DNA of 64,000 bases from Lysobacter soli. Its GTDB lineage: Bacteria > Pseudomonadota > Gammaproteobacteria > Xanthomonadales > Xanthomonadaceae. The number at the start of each line of letters is the position of its first letter. Position 1 is the stretch's first letter. The stretch spans positions 1-64,000 of the forward strand of contig NZ_QTJR01000011.1 in the NCBI RefSeq assembly GCF_003382285.1, read 5' to 3'. A program made the position numbers and the translations under genes. Positions 1 to 8,646 of this stretch are shown here, one piece after another. The notes beneath the pieces are model-generated. The model was not told where the DNA came from. It saw only the letters and a list, made by a program, of their open reading frames with translations, and did not search any database.

Positions 1-29
1 CCGTTCGTTCACCGCTACGGCTTCGTTAC

Positions 30-69
30 CCCTCACCCCAACCCCTCTCCCGGTGGGAGAGGGGCTTGA
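30..69. repeat. REP-like hairpin repeat, family A
   Basis: A C-rich stretch followed by a near-perfect hairpin built on CCTCTCCC and GGGAGAGG arms around GGT. Related copies occur at about 48124-48162 and 57685-57713, all between genes. Bases 1-200 hold no gene that I can support; this repeat is the only recognisable structure there. Confidence 0.6.
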
Positions 70-200
70 AGCGCGCCTCGTCATTCCAGCGGAATATGGA
101 ACCCATCAGCCCGCAGCGACCGCTACGCGTCGCGAGCGCGCAGAAACAAAAAGGGCGCGTCACCGACGCGCCCCTTCGCAAACACTTCAAACCGAACCGC

Positions 201-1283
201 TTACGCGGCCTGCGCTGCCGACGGCTCCACCAGATCGCGCCATTGCGGCAGGCGGTCCAGGACATTGACGCCTCGCAGGTAACCCTCGTCCACCGGCGCA
301 CCGGCGACCAGCGACGAGGCCACGTGCACGGCACCGGCGACCCAGAAGCCGCTCGCCTTCAGGCGACCCGGGCGGTGCTGGAACGCGACGCCTTCGACGA
401 TCGGCATCGGCAGGCCCCACAGGCCCAGGAGGTACGCACCGGCCTCGGCGTAGTGCGGGCCGCTCGAACCTTCCGAACCGTCGGACACGCCCGGCAGCAG
501 CTTGCCGACTTCCGCCAGCAGGCCGGCGGTGGCAGCGAGTTCGGCGCTCGGGCCCGCGAGCAGGCGACGCGCCAGGCGCGAGGTCCGCAGCGCGCGGTCC
601 TGGATCGCCTCGCGTTCCTTCCCGGCCAGCTGGTTCGGGCCGAAGGCCTCGCTGGCCAGCACCAGGCGCAGCAGCTGCTGATGGCCCAGTCGCGTGACCG
701 CAGCGCGGATGTCGGTGATCTCGCGACCGCCGGAGAAGTACGCCGAATTGCACAGGCGCAGCACCTTGGCGACGATCGCCGGGTCCTGCGAGAGCATCTG
801 CGCGATGGCCGCGTTGCTCGCATCCGGATCGCGCAGCAGGCGCGAGAGTTCCAGGTACAGGCGCGGCGGCGGCGGGAGCGAGCCGACGCGGCCCACCGCC
901 TGCTTGAGTTCCTCGCTGCCCAGCACGTTGCGCAGTTCGGCCACGCTGTCGATGGCCTCGATCAACTCGCCGGCATCCAGCGGTCGCGACAGCAGCCGGT
1001 GCGCGCAATCCAGGCCCTGCATGCTGCCGCTGTCCTCGTCCGGATCCAGCAGCAGGATGCGCACCGCCTGCGGGTGCAGCGCCGCCACCTGGCTCAGCAG
1101 GACCGGACCCGGCACGACGCCCAGGCGCAGGCCGCAGATGAAGACGTCGACGGGCTCGCCCGACGACAGTGCCGCATCGGGTTCGGCCAGCCACTGCACA
1201 TTCCAGCCCAGATCGAAATAACTCAGCGACTCCTCGAATTCGCCGGCGCGGCCGGCGTCCTCACCCACGATCACGATGCGCAC
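201..1283 (-). CDS. HDOD-domain signalling protein with degenerate receiver domain
   Basis: 360 aa from a GTG start (MRIVIVGEDAG). The frame stays open far upstream through a repeat region, but that extension is low-complexity and starts lie outside recognisable protein. Residues 1-110 fold like a response-regulator receiver, yet the usual phospho-acceptor stretch reads DVFICGLRL, with no Asp at the acceptor position, so it is probably a pseudo-receiver. Residues about 125-330 match an HDOD domain (PPPPRLYLELSRLL, DPAIVAKVLRLCNSAYF, AVTRLGHQQLLRLVLAS), a relative of HD hydrolases that lacks catalytic His/Asp and acts in signalling scaffolds. Neighbouring genes give no pathway. Family call is firm; the partner is unknown. 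Confidence 0.82.
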   Translation of the reverse strand: MRIVIVGEDAGRAGEFEESLSYFDLGWNVQWLAEPDAALSSGEPVDVFICGLRLGVVPGPVLLSQVAALHPQAVRILLLDPDEDSGSMQGLDCAHRLLSRPLDAGELIEAIDSVAELRNVLGSEELKQAVGRVGSLPPPPRLYLELSRLLRDPDASNAAIAQMLSQDPAIVAKVLRLCNSAYFSGGREITDIRAAVTRLGHQQLLRLVLASEAFGPNQLAGKEREAIQDRALRTSRLARRLLAGPSAELAATAGLLAEVGKLLPGVSDGSEGSSGPHYAEAGAYLLGLWGLPMPIVEGVAFQHRPGRLKASGFWVAGAVHVASSLVAGAPVDEGYLRGVNVLDRLPQWRDLVEPSAAQAA

Positions 1284-1429
1284 TGCAACCCCCGGAAATA
1301 CGGAATGCGAATATCCATGACGGGTAGCGGCACGCATAGGCCGGGCTTTAGGAACTGCTGAACGGGGATGTTCTGAATTGGGAGCGGGCGCACACTTTCG
1401 GTTCCGGCCCGTCTGACGGGGCTTGGGCA

Positions 1430-1735
1430 TCGAGCTCGGAGCTCGAGCGGCGGAGCAATTCGCTCGGACCGTCGAGCCGTCTGCTCGTGACGCCGAGTCC
1501 GGAGCTCGGACTGCCGAGCTATTTGCCCCGAACGCCGAGCTCGGAGCCCGGACCGCCGAGCTATTTGCCCCGAACGCCGAGCTCGGAGCCCCGACCGCCG
1601 AGCTATTTGCTCCGAACGCCGAGCTCGGAGCTTGAACCGCCGAGCTCTCAGCTCCGAACACCGAGTCCGGAGCTCGGACGGCCGAGCCACAAGCTCCGGA
1701 CGCCGAGCCCGGAGCTCGGATCGCCAGGCTTTCAG
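1430..1735. repeat. 21/42-bp imperfect tandem repeat (minisatellite)
   Basis: About 14 degenerate copies of a 21-bp unit resembling GCCGAGCTCGGAGCTCGGAAC. In the centre, three copies fall on an exact 42-bp period: the word CCGAGCTATTTGC recurs at 1514, 1556 and 1598. Each unit contains the palindrome GAGCTC, so both strands look alike. It lies between the divergent HDOD gene and prfC. It is open in several frames (a 14-residue repeat on the plus strand), but I see no ribosome site or protein-like composition. Confidence 0.85.
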
Positions 1736-1798
1736 CCAGGATATCGTGTGCCCGAACGCCGGCCGCCCTGCTCCCGACGGCCGCCCGGGCCAGCCGCG

Positions 1799-1804
1799 TA
1801 TAAT
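1799..1804 (+). promoter_or_regulatory. Possible -10 box (TATAAT) for prfC
   Basis: A perfect TATAAT lies 66 bp before the prfC start. No convincing -35 hexamer is visible at the usual distance in the very GC-rich upstream sequence, so this is a tentative promoter. Confidence 0.4.
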
Positions 1805-1869
1805 TCCCGCCCTTCCCGACTACCGACCCGCGGACCGCCGTCTCCGGCCCGTCCGCGCCCGCCGTTGCC

Positions 1870-3474
1870 ATGTCCGACGTTTCCCTCGAAGCCGCCCGCC
1901 GCCGCACGTTCGCGATCATCTCGCACCCCGACGCGGGCAAGACCACGCTCACCGAAAAGCTGCTGCTGTTCGGCGGTGCGATCCAGATGGCCGGCTCGGT
2001 CAAGGGCCGCAAGGCCGCGCGCCATGCGACCTCCGACTGGATGGCGCTGGAAAAGGAGCGCGGCATCTCGGTGACCAGCTCGGTGATGCAGTTCCCCTAC
2101 GAGGGCAGCATCGTCAACCTGCTCGACACCCCGGGCCACGCCGACTTCGGCGAGGACACCTACCGCGTGCTCACCGCGGTGGACTCGGCGCTGATGGTCA
2201 TCGACGTCGCCAAGGGCGTCGAGGAGCGCACGATCAAGCTGATGGAGGTGTGCCGCCTGCGCGACACGCCGATCATGACCTTCATCAACAAGCTCGACCG
2301 CGAAGGCAAGAACCCGATCGAGCTGCTGGATGAAGTGGAAAGCGTGCTGAAGATCCAGTGCGCGCCCATCACCTGGCCCATCGGCATGGGCCAGCGCCTG
2401 AAGGGCGTGGTGCACCTGGTCACCGGCGAGGTGCACCTGTACGAACAGGGCCGCAACTTCACGCGCCAGGATTCGACGATCTTCCCGTCCATCGACGACC
2501 CGGCGCTGGAAGCGCGCATCGGTGCGCAGATGCTGCAGGAACTGCGCGACGAGCTGGAACTGGTCGAAGGCGCCTCGCATCCGTTCGACGTCGCGAAGTA
2601 TCTGGCCGGCGAACAGACGCCGGTGTTCTTCGGCTCGGCCGTGAACAACTTCGGCGTGCAGCTGCTGCTGGACTTCTTCGTCGAGCACGCGCCCTCGCCC
2701 AAGCCGCGCGCCACCACGTCGCGCGAAGTCGCCGCGTACGAGCCCAAGCTCACCGGCTTCGTCTTCAAGATCCAGGCGAACATGGATCCGCAACACCGCG
2801 ACCGCGTGGCGTTCATGCGCGTGTGCTCGGGCAAGTTCAGCGCCGGCATGAAGGCGTTCCACGTGCGCAGCGGCAAGGAAGTGAAGCTCGCCAACGCGCT
2901 GACCTTCATGGCGAGCGATCGCGAGATCGCCGAGAGCGCGTGGCCGGGCGACGTCATCGGCATCCACAACCACGGCACGATCTCCATCGGCGACACGTTC
3001 ACCGAAGGCGAGAACCTGAGCTTCACCGGCATCCCGAACTTCGCGCCCGAGCTGTTCCGCCGCGCGCGCCTGCGCGATCCGCTGAAACTCAAGCAGCTGC
3101 AGAAGGGCCTCGCGCAGCTGTCGGAAGAAGGCGCGACGCAGTTCTTCCGCCCGCTGATGAGCAACGACCTGATCCTCGGCGCAGTCGGCGTGCTGCAGTT
3201 CGATGTCGTCGCGTACCGCCTGAAGGACGAGTACGGCGTGGACGCGAGCTTCGAGCAGGTCAGCGTGGCGACCGCCCGCTGGATCCGCTGCGACAACGAG
3301 AAGAAGCTGGAAGAGTTCCGCGACAAGAACGCGATGAACCTCGCGCTCGATGCGGCCGGCCAGCTGGTTTACCTCGCTCCCACGCGCGTGAACCTGCAGC
3401 TGGCGCAGGAACGTGCGCCGGACGTGACGTTCCTGGCCACGCGCGAGCACGCGCACGCGGCGGCGTTCGACTGA
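1870..3474 (+). CDS. prfC: Peptide chain release factor 3 (RF-3)
   Basis: 534 aa, the normal size for RF-3. This translational GTPase recycles RF1/RF2 from the ribosome after termination. The G-domain motifs are all visible: P-loop SHPDAGKTT (residues 18-26), switch I region RGISVTSS, G3 DTPGH and G4 NKLD. The rest carries RF-3 specific sequence, including the C-terminal part with [16 protein letters not shown]. The stop codon overlaps the start of the next gene (TGATG), so the small DUF1294 gene is probably translationally coupled. The start ATG has no strong Shine-Dalgarno, but the protein aligns from its first residues. Confidence 0.97.
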   Translation: MSDVSLEAARRRTFAIISHPDAGKTTLTEKLLLFGGAIQMAGSVKGRKAARHATSDWMALEKERGISVTSSVMQFPYEGSIVNLLDTPGHADFGEDTYRVLTAVDSALMVIDVAKGVEERTIKLMEVCRLRDTPIMTFINKLDREGKNPIELLDEVESVLKIQCAPITWPIGMGQRLKGVVHLVTGEVHLYEQGRNFTRQDSTIFPSIDDPALEARIGAQMLQELRDELELVEGASHPFDVAKYLAGEQTPVFFGSAVNNFGVQLLLDFFVEHAPSPKPRATTSREVAAYEPKLTGFVFKIQANMDPQHRDRVAFMRVCSGKFSAGMKAFHVRSGKEVKLANALTFMASDREIAESAWPGDVIGIHNHGTISIGDTFTEGENLSFTGIPNFAPELFRRARLRDPLKLKQLQKGLAQLSEEGATQFFRPLMSNDLILGAVGVLQFDVVAYRLKDEYGVDASFEQVSVATARWIRCDNEKKLEEFRDKNAMNLALDAAGQLVYLAPTRVNLQLAQERAPDVTFLATREHAHAAAFD

Positions 3475-3752
3475 TGTCGCCGGTGGCGCTTTGGTGGCTG
3501 GCCGCGTGGCTGGCGCTCAACGCCGCCACCGTGCTCGTGTTCGCCTACGACAAGGCGATTGCGGGCGGTACGCGCCGGCGCGTGCCGGAACGGACGCTTT
3601 TGACGCTCGCGCTACTCGGCGGCTCGCCGGGCGCCCTGCTGGCGATGGCGTTGTTCCGCCACAAGACGGCGAAGGCGGCGTTCCGCCGGGCCATGATGGC
3701 GATCGTCGCGCTGCAGGTCATCGTGCTGGGGCTGTTCTACCTGTTCCGCTGA
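3474..3752 (+). CDS. DUF1294 small membrane protein
   Basis: 92 aa. Contains an N-terminal membrane segment (ALWWLAAWLALNAATVLVF), then the DUF1294 signature with YDK, RRVPERTLL and LLGGSPGALLAMALFRHKT, and a C-terminal membrane segment ending in LGLFYLFR. The role of the family is unknown. The ATG overlaps the prfC stop by one base, indicating co-transcription. Starting at this ATG gives a full-length family member; the longer open frame upstream only overlaps prfC in another frame. Confidence 0.85.
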   Translation: MSPVALWWLAAWLALNAATVLVFAYDKAIAGGTRRRVPERTLLTLALLGGSPGALLAMALFRHKTAKAAFRRAMMAIVALQVIVLGLFYLFR

Positions 3753-3762
3753 CGCGCGCGCG

Positions 3763-4407
3763 TCACTTCCGCGCCGGCAACTTCCCCACCCAGTCCGGGA
3801 TCGTCTGGTCCGCGTCGAAGTATTCGAAGATCAGGTGGATGCGGTCGGTGTCGCCGTTGTTCTCCACGGCGTGCACGGCCATGTTGCTCACTTCCACCGC
3901 CTCGCCTTCGACGAAGTGGTAGCCGGTGCCGTCGATGAAGAACACGACGCGGTCGTTGGTGAGAAGCGGCACGTGGATCTTGTGCGGCCACTTCGCGGCC
4001 GGGTTCGCGTCGCGATGCGGCTTGATCACGCCGCCCGGCGCCATGCGCGCGAGCATCACGCGCGGGAATTCCGCGTTCGCATAGCCGTACGGCGCCACGG
4101 CCTGCGCCATGACGGGCTCGAGCAGCTCGCGCCATGACGACCACAGCGGCCGTTCGTAGTGCTTGCGCCAGTCCTGGAAGTCGCTGACGAAGCGGAACAC
4201 GATGTGGCGCGTGCGATCGAGCGCTTCGAAGCGGTTGGGCTTGTCGGCGTTCTCCGCGTCCCACGTCGCCTCGGGCAGCGCGAGCACCGCCTCGCGCAGG
4301 CGTGCGATGTCGACATGGCCCAGGCGTCGCACCGATGTCGTCTTGCGCGGATTGGGCTGGATGTCTTCCGGTTTGAAGCCGGCGGGCGGGAACGTCGTGG
4401 TGGCCAT
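3763..4407 (-). CDS. Aspartyl/asparaginyl beta-hydroxylase-like 2OG oxygenase
   Basis: 214 aa. The Fe(II)-binding residues of the cupin fold can be placed: His131 and Asp133 in the stretch PHRDAN, and His191 in DRIHLIFEY. The stretch HKIHVPLLTNDRVVFFIDG matches the family core. Members hydroxylate Asp/Asn side chains or related substrates using 2-oxoglutarate; the substrate here is unknown. The gene starts 2 bp after the stop of a sulfotransferase-like gene on the same strand, so the two form an operon and probably act together. The convergent plus-strand gene ends 10 bp away. Confidence 0.82.
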   Translation of the reverse strand: MATTTFPPAGFKPEDIQPNPRKTTSVRRLGHVDIARLREAVLALPEATWDAENADKPNRFEALDRTRHIVFRFVSDFQDWRKHYERPLWSSWRELLEPVMAQAVAPYGYANAEFPRVMLARMAPGGVIKPHRDANPAAKWPHKIHVPLLTNDRVVFFIDGTGYHFVEGEAVEVSNMAVHAVENNGDTDRIHLIFEYFDADQTIPDWVGKLPARK

Positions 4408-4409
4408 GG

Positions 4410-5033
4410 TCAGAACTCGTAGCCGAACAGTTCGAGGTCGCGCCTGTATACGGACGCGACGTCCTGGATCAGCGCATCGTCGTAGTAATCGCGGTAGCTG
4501 CCGCGGCGCGAGCTGTTGACCTGACCGAGCGTCGCCCCGGGGATCTTCAGGCGTTCGCAGATCAGATCGTACGACCCCTGCATGTCCTCCACGCGCCCGA
4601 CGTGGTCGGCGAGCACCGCGCCATCTTCGCCGGTGACGAACGTGTGCTGCGGCTGGAACAGGATGTGCTGCCGGGCGCGCGGGTCCTGCAGGATGTAGCG
4701 CATCACCTGCTGCGGGTTCTTCAGGAACGCTCCGTCGGCGCGCGTCATGAACGCGCAGTACGAGATGAAGCGGTCGAACGGGTTACGCACGAAGGCGAAC
4801 TTGAAGTACGACGCGAATGCCTCGTCGCCGAGGAACGGACGGATCTGCTGCAACGTGATGTGGCCGTGCTTGATCGCGGCGAGTTCCTCGAACGGGAACC
4901 GCTTGTTGACGAACAGGCCGACCTGTTCGAGATCGTCCTCGCTCATGTGCTCGCGCAGCGCCTGCCGCACCGAATGCGTGCCGGTCTTGGGAATGGCGGC
5001 GAAAACGAAGCGGTGCTGGTGCGAGATGATCAT
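4410..5033 (-). CDS. Sulfotransferase family protein
   Basis: 207 aa from MIISHQHRFVFAAIPKTGTH. The 5'-phosphosulfate loop is visible as IPKTGTHSVRQAL (about residues 14-26) and the 3'-phosphate-binding region as FVRNPFDRFISYC, typical of PAPS-dependent sulfotransferases of the Sulfotransfer_2 type. The acceptor substrate cannot be told. I chose the internal ATG at 5033 because sequence upstream is low-complexity and derives from a 44-bp direct repeat. It is followed after 2 bp by an Asp/Asn hydroxylase-like gene, an oxygenase/sulfotransferase pairing that recurs near 25-28 kb. Confidence 0.82.
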   Translation of the reverse strand: MIISHQHRFVFAAIPKTGTHSVRQALREHMSEDDLEQVGLFVNKRFPFEELAAIKHGHITLQQIRPFLGDEAFASYFKFAFVRNPFDRFISYCAFMTRADGAFLKNPQQVMRYILQDPRARQHILFQPQHTFVTGEDGAVLADHVGRVEDMQGSYDLICERLKIPGATLGQVNSSRRGSYRDYYDDALIQDVASVYRRDLELFGYEF

Positions 5034-5071
5034 CGGTCCCCGACGCGATTGGCTCTGCCGGCCATCATAGA

Positions 5072-5159
5072 GCGCGACGCGGCGCACGAGCGGGCCGCGA
5101 CGGCGTGCGCATCCTGCGCGACGCGGCGCACGAGCGGGCCGCGACGGCGTGCGCATCCT
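5072..5159. repeat. Two perfect tandem copies of a 44-bp unit
   Basis: The unit beginning GCGCGACGCGGCGCACGAGC is present at 5072-5115 and again, unchanged, at 5116-5159, followed by a few bases of a third copy. It lies just upstream of the sulfotransferase start and before the divergent hemolysin III gene. Exact identity suggests a recent duplication. Confidence 0.9.
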
Positions 5160-5239
5160 GCGCGCCGCGTCACAGCCCGGGCGAACGGGACGGCCCACAT
5201 CAGAGCAAATACTCCAGCCTGCGCTAGGATGCTCGAACC

Positions 5240-5974
5240 ATGCCCCCCGCACGCTCCGTCCATGACGGCTCCGCTCCTGTCGAGCCGCCCATTGCGCCCT
5301 CCGCGCGGCCTTCCGCGGCGGACGAGCCGCATTCGGTCCGCGAGGAACTCGTCAACGCGCTGACCCATGGCCTGGGCGCCACCGCCGCGCTCGCCGGCGG
5401 CGCGGTCCTGATCACCCTCGCCGCGCTGTTCGGCGACGGCTGGCAACTGGGCAGCGCGATCGTATTCGGCATTTGCCTGCTGGCGCTCTACCTCGCGTCC
5501 ACGCTGTACCACGCGATCCAGCATCCGGTCGCCAAGGCCCGGCTGAAGGTGGTGGATCACTGCGCGATCTACCTGCTGATCGCGGGCACCTACACGCCCT
5601 TCACGCTCATCGGCCTGCGCGGGCCGTGGGGCTGGGGACTGTTCGCAGCGATCTGGACGCTGGCGCTGGCGGGCGTCGTGTTCAAGCTGTTCTTCACCGG
5701 GCGCTTCAAGTTGCTGTCGACCGGCATCTACATCGCCATGGGCTGGCTGGTGCTGGTCGCAATCAAGCCGCTGATCGGCGCGCTCGACGGCTGGACCATC
5801 GGTTGGCTGTTCGGTGGCGGCCTCTTCTATACGCTGGGCACGGTGTTCTATCACCGGCCTTCGCTGCCGTACTCGCACGCGATCTGGCATCTGTTCGTCG
5901 TCGCCGGAAGCGTGTGCCATTACGTCGCCGTGATGGCGCAGGTCGTCACGCCGGGAACGCTGCTTCCGACCTGA
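5240..5974 (+). CDS. trhA: Hemolysin III family (PAQR-like) membrane protein
   Basis: 244 aa with about seven membrane segments after a 40-residue Pro/Ala-rich cytoplasmic start. Signature stretches are ELVNALTHGLGA, STLYHA, DHCAIYLLIAGTYTPF and SHAIWHLFVVAGSVCHY; the conserved His, Ser and Asp residues are those proposed to bind metal in PAQR receptors and hemolysin III proteins. In Escherichia coli the family affects membrane energetics and fluidity; a cytolysin role is not established. The gene stands alone, with a short non-coding gap on each side. Confidence 0.88.
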   Translation: MPPARSVHDGSAPVEPPIAPSARPSAADEPHSVREELVNALTHGLGATAALAGGAVLITLAALFGDGWQLGSAIVFGICLLALYLASTLYHAIQHPVAKARLKVVDHCAIYLLIAGTYTPFTLIGLRGPWGWGLFAAIWTLALAGVVFKLFFTGRFKLLSTGIYIAMGWLVLVAIKPLIGALDGWTIGWLFGGGLFYTLGTVFYHRPSLPYSHAIWHLFVVAGSVCHYVAVMAQVVTPGTLLPT

Positions 5975-6115
5975 ACTGCTCGCAAACGCATTCACTTTCG
6001 CTTTACCGCGCGCCGCCGATGGTGGGGGCGATTCTTGCGGAAGTGTGCAGTGAACCGATTGCGTCTCCCATTCATTCCCGAGCTTCGCGTGCGCTGCGGC
6101 GCGCGCGCGTGACGC

Positions 6116-8080
6116 ATGCCCTGGCGCAGCGCACACGCAGCGGGACCGGACGACGCGAACGGCCGCGCGTGGCCGCATCGCCATCCGGTAATGACGGCAC
6201 TGGCAATCGTGGCGGTGCTCGTCGCCGTCCTCATCGCGATCTGGGACTGGAACTGGTTCAAGGGCCCGGTCGAGCGCCAGGTCAAGGCGCGCACCGGCCG
6301 TGAGTTCCACATCGGCGGGAACCTCGATGTCGACCTGGGCTGGACGCCGGTCGTCTCCGCCGAAAAGGTCAGCTTCGGCAACGCCGAATGGTCGCGCGCG
6401 CCGCAGATGGCGACCGCCGACCGCGCCGAAATAGGCATCGCATTGTGGCCGCTGCTGCGTCGCCAGGTGTTGTTGCCGTTGATCCGGCTCGACAACCCGC
6501 GCCTGCTCCTGGAGACCAACCCGAAAGGCGGCGACGGCAACTGGATCTTCGGCGAGAAGGGCGGCGACACCGACGTGCAATTCCGTCGCGTCGATATCCA
6601 GCGGGGCTTCGTGCAGTTCCTCGATGCACCCAACCGCACTGACATCCGCGTCGGCGTGAGCAGCCAGCACAAGGCCGCGCGCGATGCTTCCGCGCCGGTG
6701 TCCGTGGTGGGCGGCGGCCTGTGGCAGAACAACCGGTTCGTCCTTCAGGGCAATGCCGCTTCGCCGCTGTTGCTGCGCGATCGCACCGCGCCGTACCGCA
6801 TCAACGTGCGCGCCTCCGCTGGCGCGACGCACGCGCATGCGCGCGGCACGCTGCTCGATCCGCTCCGCCTTCGCGGGTTCGACCTGCAGATGAAGCTGTC
6901 GGGGCGCGACCTGGGCGACCTGTATCCGCTGCTCGGCCTGGCGATTCCACACACGCCGCCGTACTCGCTCGACGGGCGCTTCAGCCGCGAGGGCGAGGTC
7001 TGGCATTACCGCAAGTTCGACGGCCGCATCGGCGACAGCGACATGCATGGCGATGCGAGCGTCGACACCTCCGGCAAGCGTCCGTACCTGCGCGCGGACC
7101 TGACCTCGCGCCGCCTGGACTTCGACGACCTCGCCGGTTTCGTCGGCGGCACGCCGCAGACCGGTCGCGGCGAGACCGCCAACGCCGAGCAGGACAAGGA
7201 TGCGGCGCAGCAGGATGCGAGCGGGCGCCTGCTGCCGCAGACGCCGTACAACCTCACCAAACTGCGCGCGATGGATGCCGACGTCCGCCTGCGCGCGATG
7301 CGCATCAACGCGCCCAGCCTGCCGCTGGACGACATGGACGCGCACCTGCTGCTCGAAGGCGGCATGCTCAAGCTCGACCCGCTCAACTTCGGCGTGGCCG
7401 AAGGCGACATCCGCTCGCGCATCCGCATGGACGCGCGTACCGACACGATCCGCACGCGCGCCGACGCGGACATCGCCGGATTGAACCTCGGCAAGCTGCT
7501 GCCCAAGGTCGAGATCACGCAGAACGCGATCGGCAAGATCAGCGGCAAGGTCGGCATCGAAGGCACCGGCAATTCCATCGCCGCGATGCTCGGCAGCAGC
7601 GACGGCAACATTGCCGTCGGCATGGGCCAGGGCCGCATCAGCAACCTGCTGATGGAGATGGCCGGCATCGACCTGGCCGAGATCATCAAGTTCAAGCTCG
7701 GCGGCGACAAGCAGATTCCCGTGCGCTGCGCGTTCGCCGACTTCGGCGTCGACGACGGCCTGATGACCACGCGTTCGCTCGCCTTCGATACGAGCGACAC
7801 GATCCTCATCGGCTCCGGCACGGTGAACCTGCGCGACGAGAAGCTCGATCTCACGATCCGGCCGCGTCCGAAGGACCGCAGCCTGCTCGCCTTCCGCACG
7901 CCGCTGCGCGTGGATGGCACGTTCAAGAAGCCTGCGGTGCATCCGGACCTGGCGAAGGTCGGCCTGCGTGGCGCGATCGCGCTGACGTTGGCGACGATCA
8001 CGCCGCCGGCGGCGTTGCTGGCGACGCTGGAACTTGGTCCGGGCGAAGACTCGGGTTGCGGCGGGAAGTACGCGAAGTAG
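6116..8080 (+). CDS. AsmA family inner-membrane protein
   Basis: 654 aa. One N-terminal membrane segment (ALAIVAVLVAVLIAIW, about residues 28-43) is followed by a large periplasmic domain. The AsmA signature is visible after it: FKGPVERQVKARTGREFHIGG, and a C-terminal AsmA_2-like part (AMLGSSDGNIAVGMGQGRIS, ...LLMEMAGIDLAEIIKFKLGG). The family resembles lipid-transfer bridge proteins and is tied to outer-membrane assembly. An alternative start is the ATG at 6191, directly before the membrane segment; neither has a clear Shine-Dalgarno. Confidence 0.85.
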   Translation: MPWRSAHAAGPDDANGRAWPHRHPVMTALAIVAVLVAVLIAIWDWNWFKGPVERQVKARTGREFHIGGNLDVDLGWTPVVSAEKVSFGNAEWSRAPQMATADRAEIGIALWPLLRRQVLLPLIRLDNPRLLLETNPKGGDGNWIFGEKGGDTDVQFRRVDIQRGFVQFLDAPNRTDIRVGVSSQHKAARDASAPVSVVGGGLWQNNRFVLQGNAASPLLLRDRTAPYRINVRASAGATHAHARGTLLDPLRLRGFDLQMKLSGRDLGDLYPLLGLAIPHTPPYSLDGRFSREGEVWHYRKFDGRIGDSDMHGDASVDTSGKRPYLRADLTSRRLDFDDLAGFVGGTPQTGRGETANAEQDKDAAQQDASGRLLPQTPYNLTKLRAMDADVRLRAMRINAPSLPLDDMDAHLLLEGGMLKLDPLNFGVAEGDIRSRIRMDARTDTIRTRADADIAGLNLGKLLPKVEITQNAIGKISGKVGIEGTGNSIAAMLGSSDGNIAVGMGQGRISNLLMEMAGIDLAEIIKFKLGGDKQIPVRCAFADFGVDDGLMTTRSLAFDTSDTILIGSGTVNLRDEKLDLTIRPRPKDRSLLAFRTPLRVDGTFKKPAVHPDLAKVGLRGAIALTLATITPPAALLATLELGPGEDSGCGGKYAK

Positions 8081-8104
8081 GTCCCGGCCGCCGTATCGCT
8101 CGCG

Positions 8105-8533
8105 TCAGCTGGCGATGTAGCGCTGCAGCTGGTCCAGTTCGAGTTGCTGGTCTTCGATCACCGCCTTCACGAGGTCGCCGATCGACACCACGCCAAGCAC
8201 CTGCCCGTTGTGCACGACCGGCAGGTGGCGGATGCGGCGGTCGGTGACGATCTGCATGCAGCGATCGGTGGTGTCGTCCAGGCCGATGCTGATGACTTCG
8301 GCCGTCATGATCGTGCGCACCGGTGTGTCGGCCGAGGAGCGGCCCTGCAGCACGATCTTCCGCGCGTAATCGCGTTCGGAAAGAATGCCTACCAGCCGCC
8401 CGCCCTCAAGCACCAGTACCGCACCGATGCGCTTTTCGGCCATGAGGCGGATCGCGTCGATCACGGGCGCGTCCGGGCCGATCGCGAACACTTCCGGCGC
8501 CTTGGCTTCCAGCAGTTGCCGCACGGTACGCAT
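8105..8533 (-). CDS. CBS-domain pair protein
   Basis: 142 aa made almost wholly of two CBS motifs: residues about 15-65 (APVIDAIRLMAEKRIGAVLVLEGGRLVGILSERD) and about 78-130 (DTTDRCMQIVTDRRIRHLPVVHNGQVLGVVSIGDLV). Such stand-alone Bateman modules bind adenine nucleotides and regulate unknown partners. The ATG at 8533 has GGAG six bases upstream; a second ATG 12 bp earlier has a poorly spaced site, so the shorter start is preferred. Confidence 0.88.
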   Translation of the reverse strand: MRTVRQLLEAKAPEVFAIGPDAPVIDAIRLMAEKRIGAVLVLEGGRLVGILSERDYARKIVLQGRSSADTPVRTIMTAEVISIGLDDTTDRCMQIVTDRRIRHLPVVHNGQVLGVVSIGDLVKAVIEDQQLELDQLQRYIAS

Positions 8534-8646
8534 GGCCGACTCCATGTTCCTGGGGGCTCGCGGCCGAGCATACTCCAGCGCGGCGTCAACGCATGCGAAG
8601 GCGTGAACGCGCGACGGGACCCGCATCGAGCGCTCTCGAAGCCCGC

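Noticed and set aside
1423-1635. Plus-strand ORF with a 14-residue repeat (ARTAELFAPNAELG)
   Set aside because: Merely the 42-bp repeat read in frame; no ribosome site and equal openness on the other strand.
1284-2066. N-terminal extension of the HDOD protein through the minisatellite
   Set aside because: The extension is repeat-derived and overlaps prfC; the GTG at 1283 begins a normal receiver-like domain.
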